Origin: Zeugodacus cucurbitae
Lineage: Eukaryota > Arthropoda > Insecta > Diptera > Tephritidae
Length of the DNA: 64,000 bases
NCBI RefSeq assembly: GCF_028554725.1
Contig: NC_071670.1
Location: 48,556,501-48,620,500 of the forward strand
Direction: 5' to 3'
Each line of letters opens with the position of its first letter. Positions within the stretch are counted from its first letter, which is position 1. Below the pieces are notes generated by a model that saw only the letters and a program-made list of their open reading frames with translations, was not told the origin of the DNA and searched no databases. Both the position numbers and the translations under genes were made by a program. Below are positions 35,158 through 48,946 of this stretch, in pieces.

Positions 35158-37234
35158 ATGATACGATGTCTGTGTTGTAAATATTAGACAACTTTAAGGA
35201 GGCTGTATTTATCAAAGAATATTCGTTAGTCCTGAACTGTTTTCGAATATATAGGTAGAGTTTCACGTTTCCATAAGAAAGTTTCAGTCTTATTTAATTC
35301 AGATCTCAGATGCAAAATCAAAAACTTTACTTATACTCCTTTCCCTTTCAAGTTCTGGCTTTGAAACATGGGACAAGTAGAATTTTCTGAATCAGTACTG
35401 TAAATGATCTCTTAAACACAAATAATTGCATGTTAGAGAGGCGAACTGTTTTATAGAACAATCTAGTGCTTCCGATAATAAAAATAATTTTTCATAAATT
35501 TTTCGCCAAAAGGAAAACATTTGTCCATATTTATCGTGCCATTTGAACTCAACTCAAGTTGAATGACATTTGTTTTCTGTCTCTCATGACATTGCCTGCC
35601 AAAGTATCCACAATAGTTTCGGCGAAAAATAAATGTCAGCACCAAATAACAGTCACACAGCTGAATTGAACAAACGCCGTAAAGGTGTGCTGCGTTGGAA
35701 TCGGAATTGATGATTTTCATGCAACATTTTGTGGCACGCTAGTTAATAGCAAACAAACAACAATAACAACACTTTACATTTGCGGCGTCACAACGGAAAT
35801 GCAATAAAGCGCAAAGGCGACGAAACAACAAAATAACAAGAGTGTAATAATAATAACAACAAACAAAGTCTCGCGAAAGTCTCTAGGGGAAATGAACTTT
35901 CACTTCCCTTTTGACTTCTTTGATCTATTAGAGTAAATCAGAAACAAACAAGATGGCAAAAAGCAAAAACAAAAAAAATGAAACAATAAAATATAATGAA
36001 AAGTCAGGACACACAATAAACACCAGAGTCAACTATTTGAATTATAAAGATACATACATACATATATATGATACCCAAATATACATAAATCTGAATGACT
36101 TGAAAGGAGCGAACGTGACGGCAGCGCTGTGATTATGATGAACAACAAGAAATCAACATTTCGTATGTATATTTGTATATATTCCTGTGTATTGTTGTTG
36201 TTGTTGTTGTGTGTAAAATGCATTTTGATTGTCGCATAAATTGCGAATATAAACGGCTGACGTGACACAGCACCCATTGAGTGGGGCGGATGAACTTGTT
36301 GTTGTATAATAAACAATTGCAACGCAACACCGTTACTATTGTTGTTATTAACTACAATTGCAGGAACATTATTTCGTATTGTACTGCTGGCAACAGCATA
36401 TTCTTATTCTCATAACTGTCATTCTTACATGCTACAGTATTGTGCCAATAATGAGTGCCATATTGTTTCTAAAGCTCCAAACAATAAGAAACAAAAAAGT
36501 CAAATTTTTATTTTCTTTTTATTTTTCTCATGCATGAAGTTTCACTGCTATTTCAATCAAGCTCATTGGTAAATGCTTTCTTTTTTATTCAATTTAGTCT
36601 ATACAAATGTGTATAAATTTTATTTTAATTAAAAATAGAGGATGGATTTTTAAATCAGCCTTAAGAGAACAAAAAGTCCTTTGGATCAACTTAAACAAAA
36701 CTATTAACTCTGTGCAATATGTTGTGAAAGCATAATAAGCCTCTGTCATAGGCGAGAACTCAGTGGTCACCCCTCGAAGACAATAGTAAACTATCGAGTG
36801 TATTTCTGTTCCGAAAAAGCTTTTCATAAAAATATCAATTTTTCGAAGTCGAATTATGTTTGTAGAAACACGCCAAAACGTTCTTTACTCATATGAGGAG
36901 AAGCTCGACAAGATTATTTGGTCGTTATTATTATCAGAGTTTGGAACTTCCTAAGATCTATGCTGTTCAGAAAAGAAAAATAATGAATTGGTCTTAGTAA
37001 ATACATAGGTAAACTATTACTTATTGGTCGAAACCCAAATATAAGGTTAAATATGAGTTATTTTCTCTTTTCGATTGAGTTTGATTCGAATTTGTTACAC
37101 CATCCATTAGTAAATGATTTAGTGAAGTTATTCTACCTCAAACTATGGGAAGTTTTACCCATTTTCCATATTCGATAGTTTTGTTACGGTGTAAGATATC
37201 TCGAAATCAGGATCAAGACAGAAAAAATGAGGGG
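35158..37234. other. Low-copy block with CAA/AAT repeats, no gene seen
   Basis: 35.7-36.4 kb contains many AACAACAA and AATAATAA tracts, including (TTG)5 at about 36192-36209. The frames on the minus strand at 36029-36330 are produced by these tracts. No exon supported. Confidence 0.4.
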
Positions 37235-37960
37235 AAACAAGTAAGAAAGTGCTTAGTTCGGGTGTAACCAAACATTATATACTCCTGCAATTTATTGAAG
37301 TAATTTGATTAAAATAACACAATATATGGGTCAACCATATATATAGTATATGGGGACTGGGATAATTCTTAGAATGTTTTTATTAATTTTCCTAAGATAT
37401 CTCACATATTAACCGATATATACGGTATTAACTCCACCATAAGTTTGAAAATCCGTATATTAGGTATATGGAAGCTAGGTGAAGTTATGACCCGATTTCG
37501 CCCAATTTTGGCACAGAGCCACACCTACTAAAAAACAGATCTCCTTTGAATTTCTTTAGAATATCTGAGAGATTTAATTATAATTTCGGTAAATAATAGG
37601 TGTCAAGCACTGAGGTCCTCATGTTCGGTATGTGGGGCCTTGAAATGTTATAGTCCGATTTCCGTGATTTTTAGATGAGCCAGGTCACACTAGAAACGCA
37701 GTATTTGTGTATAGTTTTGTTGCGGTATCTTCACTAGTGCTTCTTTTATATATTGTAAAGTAAACGATTCAGATAGACTTCAAAGTTAAGGTGTAGGTGA
37801 AGTAGGCGTGGTTGTGATTTAGCCTCTTTTCATGCCAGAAAAATATAACTAGCCGAATTTCAGTGAAATTGGTCGAGTAGTTTCGGAGATATGGTTATTG
37901 ATACATAAGTGGGCGGCCATTTAAATTTTGTATGTATAACAAGTTGAGTGCTGCCCTGCT
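37235..37960 (-). mobile_element. Family A repeat, copy A5, inverted and old
   Basis: Begins with the reverse complement of the A tail (aaacaagtaag...gttcgggtgtaaccaaac...atactcctgcaa). It proceeds through the reversed internal segments 'ggggccttgaaa...tatagtccgatttc', 'tttgtgtatagttttgt', 'gtaggcgtggttgtgatt' and 'agtagtttcggagatatggttattga', ending at 'agtgggcggcc' near 37916 or soon after. Divergence is higher than in A1-A3, and the part beyond the GGGCGG motif is missing. Confidence 0.7.
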
Positions 37961-40079
37961 ATACCATCTTTACTATGAAATTTAAGGTTTCTGGTGTTTT
38001 TGCTTCCAGAATTAAAGCATTTTTGTAACCCATTATACAATTTTGACATTGAACTGTTCAGTGGTGGCGTGAGCTTCAGAAAATTAGAAGAATTAGAATT
38101 TATAAAATGTCTCCTACTTGAATCCCGCTATGACATAAAAAATATTATTTGTGTCCTTACTCATATTCGAAGCTCTTCTTATTATATTTGTAGATCTCTT
38201 TCTATCTAACTTTCAGTCATAATTACAACAATAAGTTCTTCAGTGGTTTAGGGAATAGGATATTGGCGCCATAGGAGACCACTCTGATGAATACTACTAA
38301 ATTTCGCTGGTTACTTAGAAACACCAAATAAACTTAAAATTCAAAATGGCTACTACTATGTTATGTGGGTTCATGTGTACTAAGAGAGTTTATTTTATAC
38401 ACTAATATTATTCATGCGATGTGCAATTTCATATTCAAATGTTATATGCTGAGATTTTGTGTTGACTTTTTTATTATTAAATAGTATATTTGTATGTTTG
38501 AGCATATGCAATTATGTAAATTAAAACAATAACAGTAGTCAACTGCCCGGAGTGTGCAAGCACTTAATATTTCAATCACACACAGCCATATCAAATATAT
38601 ATATATTTTTTTATATATATTATTATTTACACACCACCCGGTCAGCTATTACAAACCAGCTCGAGCCAGATCAGCTGTTTGCTGTTTTCCAAATTCATAT
38701 TAAAGCTCACCAGGCTGTTGCTAACGAAGCTTAAGTGAAAGGCATTTAAATTAAGCACAATGATGCGAATTTATGAATCTGCATATATTAGAATATATTT
38801 ACCCTACATGGGTTGGCTGTCCGCCAGCACTGCCAGACGGCCAGCGCTACATGGGTATATGTGCACTTAGTTAAGCGCGGACCATACCCGAATCCAAGCA
38901 TCATTTACAATTTAAAGTGATCACTAATGGGGCAGCTGTGCTATTTATATATACACACACGCCAACATTTGCATAAACTTATGTTCCTCCATATAAGTAG
39001 TTCTATTTATTTGACAATTTTACAGTACACACATTTGTTGGTTTGTTTGCTTGTGTAGTCGTTCCACCCACATAGTCGTTCACGCCACGCCACGACCGCC
39101 CGATGAATGTCACAGTCAGCTGTTGCACAAGCTCGCTGTCACATTCATTATGACAATTATTAACGCAGTTAGTTTATGTTTAAGTGAGATGAAATTGAAC
39201 TTTGACCTTGAAAAGTGTTTGTCATAAATAGGTACCATAAGGTCATTGTTGTATTTTTTACTATATTTTGACAATTTTTTTTTGTAATTTGGTTGAATTT
39301 CCTGTACGTATATTTGCTGTTTTCATTTATATGTTTCTGAAAGTTTCTTATTATCTTCCTATTTGACTTTCGGAAGAATAAAGTCATCCGCTTTCTAAAC
39401 AGAATTTTGAACAAAACTACCGCAGATATTTTTTTTGGAAATCCTTCTCTAATAAAATCACTCAAAGTGTGGAAATAAACTTAAGAAATTATATCTCTGG
39501 ATTAAAAAAAAGCCTTAGCAACCTTTCAGTTCAAGTTAGCGTTGTGATTTTCTTAGGAGGAGTTAAAGTTTTACCTGTTTTAGAGGAGAAAGTGTCCATC
39601 AAACTATAAGTATAGGCGAGGTTTCTATGATTTCTATAGAAATGTGCAAAATCGGTCAGAAGTTTCGCTTAGTTCCTATATGCCGAGAATTATGTCGTTC
39701 AGTAAGACAACTTCGTATCGTATACATCAGTAGGTGTCCAATATATCTGAGTAATAGGAAATTATTTCAACAATGGTTGCCATCGGTTCATGTCATTCAC
39801 TATCCTTCGTAAGTTCAATATACTGACATTCGTTAGTCGGGTTGAATTTAATATTTAATTAAATTTTTAATCGAGAGATCTAAATGGAACTAAGTATACT
39901 TCTGACCTATAGCTTACGTAATTTAGATACCTAATCTGTGTTAAATTGTGGGACAATTTCGTCTAATAGAGAATATTGAATTTCGTAGTCTTTTGTGAAT
40001 CGTTTCTTACCAACCCGGTAGGAATAAGAGCAGTAACAGTGTACCCGATGAAAAATTAGGCGATTTTCATGATTTTTTT
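37961..40079. other. Low-copy block, no gene seen
   Basis: 38.4-39.2 kb has moderate GC with TA- and CA-rich tracts. The rest is AT-rich. Reading frames are short and lack motifs. Confidence 0.35.
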
Positions 40080-40621
40080 TTTTAAGAAGGTACTCGATCG
40101 AATGTTTCGAAGTTTTTTGGACATACTAAGGTATTATGTATTTTCAGCTTTATTTTAAGACTTTTTTTTACAAAAATATTGAGTAAAAACGGAGTTATGT
40201 TTTGCATCGGAGGTGCCAAAAAAATGTTTCTTAACTGCTGACATGAGTCCTGCCGAATGTGTAGCTGAAACAAAAAAATTCAAAAAGATTATTAGAGTTG
40301 TAGGTATTTTTTAAGGAAAAATTATAGCTTTTTTAATATCAAATTGACAATTGACCAATCAAGAAGATCTTAGTACATTGTATTGTAAATACATATATTC
40401 ATATATTTGAAGTTGCAATTTTGAAAAATGTCGTTTCGAGAAAAACGCCTTTAAAGTTTCGACTATAGCGGTTTATGACTGTGCTCTTTAGAACGCTGCG
40501 ATTCAAAAACTATACAAGATACGACCTTGTCGATTTCACAAGATATTTTTGAAAGTATAAACTATCTAATATGCAAAAATAATTCGATTTTTTGAAAGTT
40601 TCACACTGGTATAGTCCCTCA
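40080..40621 (+). mobile_element. Family C repeat, copy C2
   Basis: The clear part is 40420-40621: 'gtcgtttcgagaaaaacgcctttaaagtttcgac', later 'gcaaaaataattcgattttttgaaag' and the end 'cactggtatagtccctcaa'. It preserves the unoccupied site aaacgcctttaaagttt that is filled by element B4 in copy C3. The upstream 340 bases are included by similarity of composition and spacing only. Confidence 0.5.
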
Positions 40622-43600
40622 ATACATCTTTATGGTTTCGAAATACTTTGAATAACTTTAATACTTACTTCAGAGTTTTCATGAGAATTAAACTTCAATC
40701 AAATATTATATAGACACTCAACACCTACATATACTCGTATATTTATTACATATATTTAAACTTTTATACTGAAACATTATCATTATTTACCAAAGCACAC
40801 AACATATACAACAATAAAGTCTGCAAAAAATTTGTCTGGCTCCGTAATTTCTATATGAACTGCTAACGAGCATATATAAACATGTTCTCACGTGACACAT
40901 TGCCATTATCCTTTTTTTTCGCCATTCGATTTATACGTTGTATAGTTTTGGGCGCGAAAACGAAATATATTCGTGTACTATACAGGTATGGCTGGTACGT
41001 TCACCTGATGCACCAGAAATCCGTGTAGCCGTAACTAAAGCGTCAGACTGTCTGTTGTTTAAACAGCCTTTAGCGAATTGGGAGTTTTGCGATCATACAT
41101 TGCTTTAGTGGCATGCAGCAATAAGGCTGGCAAAGGACAAAGGGATAGAGAAGTATAAATAAAATAGTGGTGCATAAATATATACCATGTGCATACTATA
41201 GTTTTACATATATACGAGTATATACCAGTATATCACATATGGTGTTCGAATGCAACTTTGTCAGTTTCTTTCTGGGCCTTAAAAAACTGTCACGGTTAGC
41301 TTTAAATTAAAAAAGTTTTGAAGGTGTGAGTCTGGTTGGAATCAAATTCGGGTCACAGAAATATATCCTCTTCGGTGTAAAAATAATCACGAATATGGAC
41401 TAAATTTCTGTTCAAAGAAAAATATGGCAGGTTAAAGTAAGCATACGAGCTCATTTCTGCATGAAGATGCTTCTAAAAATCATTTATCCATCCGAGGTTC
41501 TATTGTTGGATAACGTGGAAGCGAAATGTGTCCAATATGTTCTAGATCTTATAAAGACATTATATTTCTCATTTCTTCATTCTGAATTCTGACTGATTCG
41601 GGATGTCAATTAAAGAAAATTTAATTAAATTAAAGAAAGTTAATTTTTTGAAAATGTTCTCATTATCGGAGACGTCTACAATACGTACTTGGTGTGATAC
41701 GTCGACTCTAAGGCAAGAGAAATAATTAGTACATAGATAGGAGCTATAGAGAAAATAACATCATAGGAAACTTTGACGTATTTGCAGAGTTTCAATCCTA
41801 TTTCGAATATAACGGTATTTTAAGGATAATCAAAGAAACATATATATATATTAAGTTTAGTCCATAATGATTAATCAAATTGAATATTTAAAGGATTTTT
41901 CTAATTATCCAAGAAGTAAACCTCGAAGAGAAGACCTCTCTTTTCATTACATACCTAAGCTTTTCGGATGGTATGGTCCGAATATGTATAGACAATATAT
42001 TTTTTTGTTAATAAATCTTAGGCCGATTTCCTCACCAATCTTAGGAAGCTTCCAATTTTTGTTAGAACTAATTTGTCATCAAACAGTTTTGTCTGTTATC
42101 GCATTTTGACCAGAATTAATATTTATCATTAGATGTTTGGAATTCTGTTTAAATAGTGAAACTAAATTCCATTTAAAAGTCACAATTCGCTGTGAAAGCT
42201 CAGTCAAAAGCTGCGCACTAAGTCATAAGCTCAACACAAAAGCAAAGCAAATATTTTCGTAATTACAACTCTGAAATCACTTTATGCATTTATGCACTGT
42301 AACTTTCGTTGCTCATTGCTGAATGCTGAACTACTTTTATGGAAAAGAAAAGAAAACATTTCTGCACCCGGGCACTCACCTAAGTGCCTTTGCAGTGTCG
42401 TGTAAAGCTTTTCTTCGCATTCATGCTATTGTTTTGAAATCTGTCCGATTGTCAAAGTGACAACGCACTTTTGTTGGAGTGAAACTTGACGCCGTGCAAA
42501 GCTCAGCGTACCCCATTGTCTCAGGGGTAAAACGTGCCTGCTGGCGAATATGCTTTTTAGCGAGACGCCAAATAAATTGCAGATAAGTACGTGCAAAGAA
42601 TGGAAGTGAGTTGCGGGGGGAATGAAAAACTTTTACCAACGACGAAATTTGGCTGGTTTTTAAGTGTGTGGGGATGTAAAGCTTTAAGCATTATAGAGTG
42701 AATAGTTTTGGTGTTAAATAAAGAGCAATAACTTTTCGGCATTCATTTACTTTTGTTTACTTTGGCTTCACTCAGCCATAAGTTATATTATACATATATG
42801 AGTACATTTGTACTATGAATACAAGAAACTAATAACAGAAGTCCTGCCATTGCTGCCTTAGCTATGAAGACCGATAGTTTTCTTTTTGTTGTTGTGTAAA
42901 ATAAGCAGGCTTAAGTAGCTGGACATAAAAAGTAAGCAGTGTTTTATGTTAGCCAAACTTGTTGAGAAGAGCTTAGTCCGATTTCTAAGGCATTCTTTTT
43001 CGGACTTAGCTAGAAATTAAGATTTACGAGAATAAAAAGTTGAGCTTTTATCGTTTGCTACGGAACTTTGCTATTGATATGTGATATGCGAATTTGATTG
43101 CTTTTGTTTCGAATATTGGCTCACATGCTTTAGAATCTATAAATGCGATTTCTTCATATCCATAGAAAATACCGTTTTCTGGGTTTTATACCACCAAAGC
43201 AAAAGATAGAATGTCTTATCCTTCTTGATATTTTTTTTATTTCAACCAAATGCCTATACAAGTAATCCCTGTGTTATATTTGCAACCGTAAACACAATCT
43301 AATTCAGGAGAATAGTCAGAGGATTTATGTTTTCTATTCCGAGTCTAGCAGTGAGAAAATAACATTAGCACTTGATAACCGTTTTTCAATATTCTCAGTA
43401 ATGCTCAATAATGGAGAATTTCCAAAGCAGTTTCCTGTTCGATTGAGGCAATAAGTATTCTGTATACATTAACCGTTTCTTCTGTTTGAAACTCGTGCTT
43501 TCCTATGATCCTAGATAGAATGAAACAAAATTAACTTATTCGATTCTAAATCAAAACTGTTCGGCAGATGTATCCACAATTCGACTAATAAGTCTTATAT

Positions 43601-44006
43601 TTTCCGATTTGCTATCAAGACATTATAGTCTCTTGACCACAAATATCGAAAAAAATCGCAATAATTTTTTTAAACTCGCCCGAGTGTATATTTTTTAATC
43701 GTGATTATTTTTCTGGAATATCTAACCCATTTAGTTGCTATATGTAGATTTTGATGAACTTAGAAATTATTCTAAAATAATTTCCTTACGTTAAGCAATA
43801 GAGAAATCTTTTTGATCGCTTCTTAAATTGTTCGGAATTATGAGCCAGCATTTTTTCGAAATATGAAGTGATCAAGTAACATCCGTACATAATAAGTCCT
43901 AGAATTTCTTAATACTACGGTGATATAATAGAACACCCGGTATCGGAATATTGTTCAGTCGTTTCATGTACTGGGTACTAAAGGAGTTTTCTTGATAGCC
44001 CTACAC
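40622..44006. other. AT-rich DNA with a low-copy block, no gene seen
   Basis: 42.2-42.8 kb is the only moderate-GC portion. No repeat family of the window recurs here and no coding similarity is seen. Confidence 0.35.
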
Positions 44007-44466
44007 AAGTTTTTTTAAATAAAACAAAAACGGTTTAGGATGTCAATGAAATTCTTTATTCCTGTGAAAGTGCATTCGATGCCATTACGTATGGTACTCG
44101 ATTTCTTTCCAGACGCTGAACCCAATTTTCGTTCACCAAACTTGGTTTTCAATAAATCGATTTTGAAAATCTCTTGTGGAGCCGTCCTGTTGGAACCACA
44201 TATTGTCCAAATTCATATCATCTAATTCGGGCCAAAAATATTCGGTTATTATTGAGCGGTCAGACAGGACGATTATGACGACCACAAATTGGACGTGGCG
44301 CTCTTCAAATTAAGGACACTGACTCCGAATTTCGGTAGTAAATTTTAATAATTTCGACTCGTTGTTGGATCGTATATCTTTCAATGATGAACTTACAAAC
44401 AATACTGCAGAGAAATGTCAAAACAGCGGGCCTACTTTAGTAGCGTCACTTTTGGAATACTCTTTA
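44007..44466 (-). mobile_element. Internally deleted mariner-type element M2
   Basis: Second copy of the M1 family, shorter because of further deletions. It shares with M1 the 3' end 'aataaaac', 'gatgtcaatgaaatt.tttatt', 'ctgtgaaagt.cattcgatgcc' and the 5' end 'gagaaatgtcaaaa...gtagcgtc'. Terminal repeats are not well defined. Confidence 0.65.
44085..44385 (-). pseudogene. Transposase pseudogene in M2
   Basis: The minus-strand fragments are IERYTIQQRVEIIKIYYRNS followed by ESV (N-terminal helix region; the start codon has become ATT at 44385), a deletion, then EYFWPELDDMNLDNMWFQQD with GSTR (second catalytic aspartate kept), and a C-terminal KEIEYHT with stop at 44085. The region with the first catalytic aspartate and the third-aspartate motif are both missing. 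Together M1 and M2 cover more of the ancestral protein than either alone. Confidence 0.75.
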
Positions 44467-44796
44467 TTAGGTTTCCGTACATCAATTGATTTCTTCCGTC
44501 CTTTAGAGCGATCATATATATAAATGAAAAGGTATCATTAAATGAAAAATCTAATATTCAGTCTCTGTACATCTGCTTACGTTTATCCGTCGGTAATCTA
44601 ATGTCATGCACTTTGCAGTTCCACCTACCTTGTGGATAACCGTATGTTATGATTATATAATTTCAATCGTAGCTTCTATAGTAGATGACTCCTTACTCAA
44701 CAATTATAATAATGGTTGATGATCTACTTCGTATTGTGTTTGGTTTTGTATTCTATATTTTAAGTTTTCTAAATTGGTCCCACTGCAAATTATAGC
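44467..44796. other. AT-rich spacer, no gene seen
   Basis: Nothing recognised between M2 and B2. Confidence 0.3.
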
Positions 44797-45544
44797 TTAA
44801 GGCAGTATAGTCTGCTTTAGAAGCCGAAAAAAGCGTTTTTTTAGCAATTTTTTTTGAAAGTGAATGATTGCGGTAAACGGAATTTTAAGACGATAGTGTA
44901 CTATATTTAAGGCTTAAAAAACAATATTTATTATTAAAAAATATTGAAATTTTTTCAAAGTTGTAAGTATTTTTCTGGAGCGCCTGGAGTTTGCACTTGT
45001 AAATCGGTGCCGGTGATGGAGGTCGTGCGATGCATCTGAAACAGTCGACCCAATTTTTTTTTATTTTTATAAGTTTCTCTTCTTTATGAACTAAAAAATT
45101 ACCGAAAAGTTATAAAATTCCAAATTTTTTCGAAGTTTGAAAAAAAAATTCACTTTTTTAAGAAAAAAAAAAATTGACTTTAAGTTGCAAAACAAAAAGT
45201 TTAAATAATACTATTGTCCAACTTTTTTAGTTCAAATAGAAGATAACTTAATACTGAAGCTAGATCATTTGGTTTTTTTCGATCGGACATATATTCTTTT
45301 TGCTATTGCCGGCACCGTTTTCTAACACTTGTGAAAATGAAAACTCGAGAAAACATGCTTTAAAGGTCTGCCTGAGCATTCGCACCTGCTCGACGCTCGG
45401 CCACTAAAACTGCTCTAGCTTCGAAAATATGTCGAATTGGCCTCTGGAATTTTAAAGACATATTCTTGGATAATTTTGGAAGAGATTTAAAACAAAACAA
45501 AAAAATCCATTTTTTTAAGCCTATAAAGCAGACTACTGCCTTAA
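44797..45544 (+). mobile_element. Family B TTAA element, copy B2
   Basis: TTAA on both sides (44797-44800 and 45541-45544). 740 bp lie between, starting ggcagtatagtctgctttag and ending aaagcagactactgcc. The interior is colinear with B1 and B4, with differences mainly in A/T tract lengths. A minus-strand open stretch in the right third (45360-45569) is shared with the other copies but shows no known domain. Confidence 0.88.
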
Positions 45545-48206
45545 TAGTTGGTACTTGGAGAGTTTTCACTAAAAATATATTGAACGTAGGACCTCAACGT
45601 GCACAGTTGTCTCATTGTCTTTGCTATCGACATTTCGCTTTTACCTTCTTGGGACACAATGTGGCCGATTTAAAACTATTACTTCTTCTATTAAACTAAA
45701 ACTTCTATTATGAAATTTTTTTGTAAGTTATTTCATGTTCTTAAATCTTTACAATCATAGGAAGACAAGTTTACGGAAGCTCTTCGAGTTTTGGATTTTC
45801 CTTTGAATTATTCGAATATAATATACTACTCATCACCCTCTTTAGTCCGTCATGATCTCTGACGTCAAATTCCAAATGGGGTTGATTTTTTCTAAACTTC
45901 CTTCCTGAAGTATAAAGAATTTAGCACTTTTGCTCCAAATTCAAAACCACTTTAATATAAGTTAACTAGAATCAGCTCACACCTGCATTCCTTACACTTC
46001 GCCAGTCTCGTCACATATACTCGAAAGCACTTGCGAACGCAGATAGCCGACAAAGGTGTGTTGGCTGGCCTACAATAGAAGTTGACAAATGACATTAAAT
46101 GGCTTGTAACCACACAGCAATATTGCTGTCTATATGTGTGTGTGTGTGTGCGTGTGCTTGTGCACTTCTGGCCCCATTAAATACACTTATTGTTACAAAT
46201 TGCGACGACAAATGTGATTGTGCAGATATTCACCCACTTTCATTGTGAAAATGAAGAAAATAAAAGAGAGAAAAGCACAAAAGGATAGGCGTGTAAATAA
46301 AAAAGCTGCACACACACACACACACACACTTGTATTTACTGCGTCACAAATGAAAGTAAAGTAACTGAGCAAACCTGAGGTTGTAAATAAAATTACGCTG
46401 TCACCCATGTTGTTGTTGTTGTTGCATTTGTTGTAGTGATGTTGCAATATACGTACCTGTGACCTATTAACTAAAAACAATCCAATTACGAACTTTTCAA
46501 GCCTATTGTGGTAATTTATAAAATATGCACACACACGCACGCACACTTATACATCCGTGTATGTCGGTGCTATTTGCCATGTGTTCAATTGCATCGACGT
46601 TACGTATACGCCCCACCCATCACATACTCCTTGTAAGCCAATTGTGTTTGCCGTTCAATCACATAAGCGAAATGCCTGAGAGGGGTTGCATGCATGGATG
46701 GAAATGCAAGGAGAACAGCAGACTGGCATCAGTGATTGCTCCTGGCTGCAGTCGCGCCTTGTGCTAACTTCCTCCACCCACCTACCGACCAAGCCTTCTG
46801 TGCAGTGGCTGAGGCTGACTGCCGTTTGCATCTTTAAATGCAATTCAATGCATATTAAATCGGTACAACAACAATAGCAGCGGCAAATCGTAAATGTACG
46901 CCAACACCACCACCAACAACAACAACAATGCGTTGCCTGCCGCCACCAGCATTACAGCAAACCAACTACAACAACAGCAGCGGGCCCCATTGACGGTTGA
47001 CTGGCGTAGAAATTGCATTTTCCACTGATTTTCATTTTGCAATATTGCACCGTTGGTTTTTTCGTTGCTTTTTGTTGTTTTTGTGCGGTAGATTTTTGTA
47101 ATATTTACTTATGACTTTGGTCGGATCGGCTTTGTGTGGCTGGTTGCTGGAGTGCAAAATGAAAAAAAAAATCCGTTGTGGTAATTTTTGTTGTTGCTCC
47201 TGTAGGCTTTATATGCGATTTCATGGCTCGGTGTAACCCGCTTTATTTTAAGTAAATTCGCAAATGCAACCAGTCGCACTAGGTAAGGTGTAACCAACAT
47301 GTGTGTGCGAGCTCGAGGGCCGATGAGGCGGCGAGTGCGCTGAAGATATGTTAACATCGTTTAGTGTAGGCTATATGAGAAAGTGGAAAAGTTATGATTT
47401 TATGAGAAAACTGGGTCATGTCAATAAAGTTGTGCGCACCATGGATTTGTGCCGCCGCTGCAGCGTGGGCTCAGCTGCGATGCTCAGACTCACACAGGCA
47501 AATATGTGTGGTGGAAGTTGGTTGTGTTGGTATTAAGGCCTCGCGTACCGAACGACTAGATCCCGAGATTTGCGGCTCTCATTTGTAGTTCATGCCATTC
47601 AATGTTGATATCGGTGATTTGAAAGTTTCGATATTTATAAAAATTGTATTCAGTGAAATCTCTGTTGAGCTTATATCCAGCAAGGTCGGGATTGGTAGTG
47701 GTAATATGGTTCAACGGAGTATTCGTTAAGCCATACGCCAATAATTTAAATGAAAACAAATGAAATGTGGGAGAGGCAATAGAGAGAAGATGGGATAACA
47801 GTCGTAATTCTTTAGAAATTGCATAGCAATATAAACTCTAGTTTTTTATCTATGCCATTGTAAGATTTAAATACAATATTATTAGGATCTATATTTATTC
47901 AGGAAATAATAAGAACATATCCTAAAAAGTTAAAAGTTATAAACATCCTCATTCATCCATCCAACTGAATTGATTTTTAGTAAATATAAAATACCAACTT
48001 TTGATGACGAATTGTATTCGGGAAGATCTATCCTTAACTCAGAGATGATTTGTTGTTGTTGTTATTGTAGCGACTAAAAATCTTTCCCAAATAATTTTGA
48101 AAAATTCGAGCCGAGGTGACTGTTAAAAAATACGGGTCCGTAATGGTTACGTAGACTCGATTGCCGGTTGATGAGTTGTTGAGGATTCCATCACATCGCA
48201 TATATC
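45545..48206. other. Low-copy block rich in CA/TG and CAA repeats
   Basis: (TG)n lies at about 46135-46155, (CA)n at 46309-46329, (TTG)n at about 46410-46425, and CAACAACAA near 46866-46935. GC is the highest in the window around 46.5-47.5 kb. Several frames of 60-117 codons overlap on both strands, but none shows a domain or convincing codon pattern. It is a plausible place for a regulatory region or an unrecognised exon. Confidence 0.4.
46309..46329. repeat. (CA)n microsatellite
   Basis: About ten uninterrupted CA dinucleotides, part of a CA/TG-rich block. Potentially polymorphic. Confidence 0.9.
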
Positions 48207-48946
48207 GGTCTGCTTTACAGGCTTCAAAAAATCGATTTTTTTGTTTTTTTTTTTTAAAATCTCTTCCAAAACTATCTAAGAATATGTCTTTAAAATTCCA
48301 GAGGCCAATTCGACATATTTTCAAAGTCAGAGCAGTTTTAGTGGCCGAGCGTCGAGCAGGTGCGAATGCTCAGGCAGACCCCTTTAAAGCGCGTTTTCTC
48401 GAGTTTTCATTTTCACAAGTGTTAGAAAACGGTGCCGGCGATAGCAAAAAGAATATATGTGCGATCGAGAAAAACCAAAGTGATCTAGCTTCAGTATTAA
48501 ATTATCTCCTATTTGAACTAAAAAAGTTGGACAAAAGTATTGTTTAAACTACTTGTTTTGCAACTTAAAGTAAATTTTTTTCTTAAAAAAGTGATTTTTT
48601 TTTCAAACTTCGAACAAATTTGGAATATTATAACTTCTTGGGTATTTTTTTAGTTCATAAAGAAAAGAAACAGATAAAAATTAAAAAAATTTGGTTCGAC
48701 TGTTTCAGATGCATCGCGCGACATCCATTACCGGCACCGATTTACAAGTGCAGACTCCAGGTGCTCCAGAAAAATACTTACAACTATGAAAAAATTACAA
48801 TATTTTTTAATAATAAATATTGTTTTTAAGCCTTAAATATAGTACACTATCGTCTTAAAATTCCGTTTACCGCAATCATTTCCTTCACTTTCAAAAAAAA
48901 AAAAGTGCTAAAAAACGCTTTTTTTCGGCTTCTAAAGCAGACTTAA
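48207..48946 (-). mobile_element. Family B TTAA element, copy B3, inverted
   Basis: Same interior as B1, B2 and B4, reversed (ctttaaagcgcgttttctcg at 48384, cggtgccggcgatagc at 48430, ttccgtttaccgcaatcatt at 48862). The ends begin at ggtctgctttacaggcttc and finish at ggcttctaaagcagact, so the outermost 8-11 bases of each terminal repeat, and the TTAA, are missing or altered. A 128-codon frame on the plus strand (48161-48547) exists only because this copy differs by a small indel from the others. Confidence 0.85.

Noticed and set aside
48161..48547. 128-codon frame within element B3, with its N-terminal part also open in B1 and B2
   Set aside because: The similarity reflects recent common origin of the repeat copies. 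The frame stops at different places through indels and shows no transposase or other domain.
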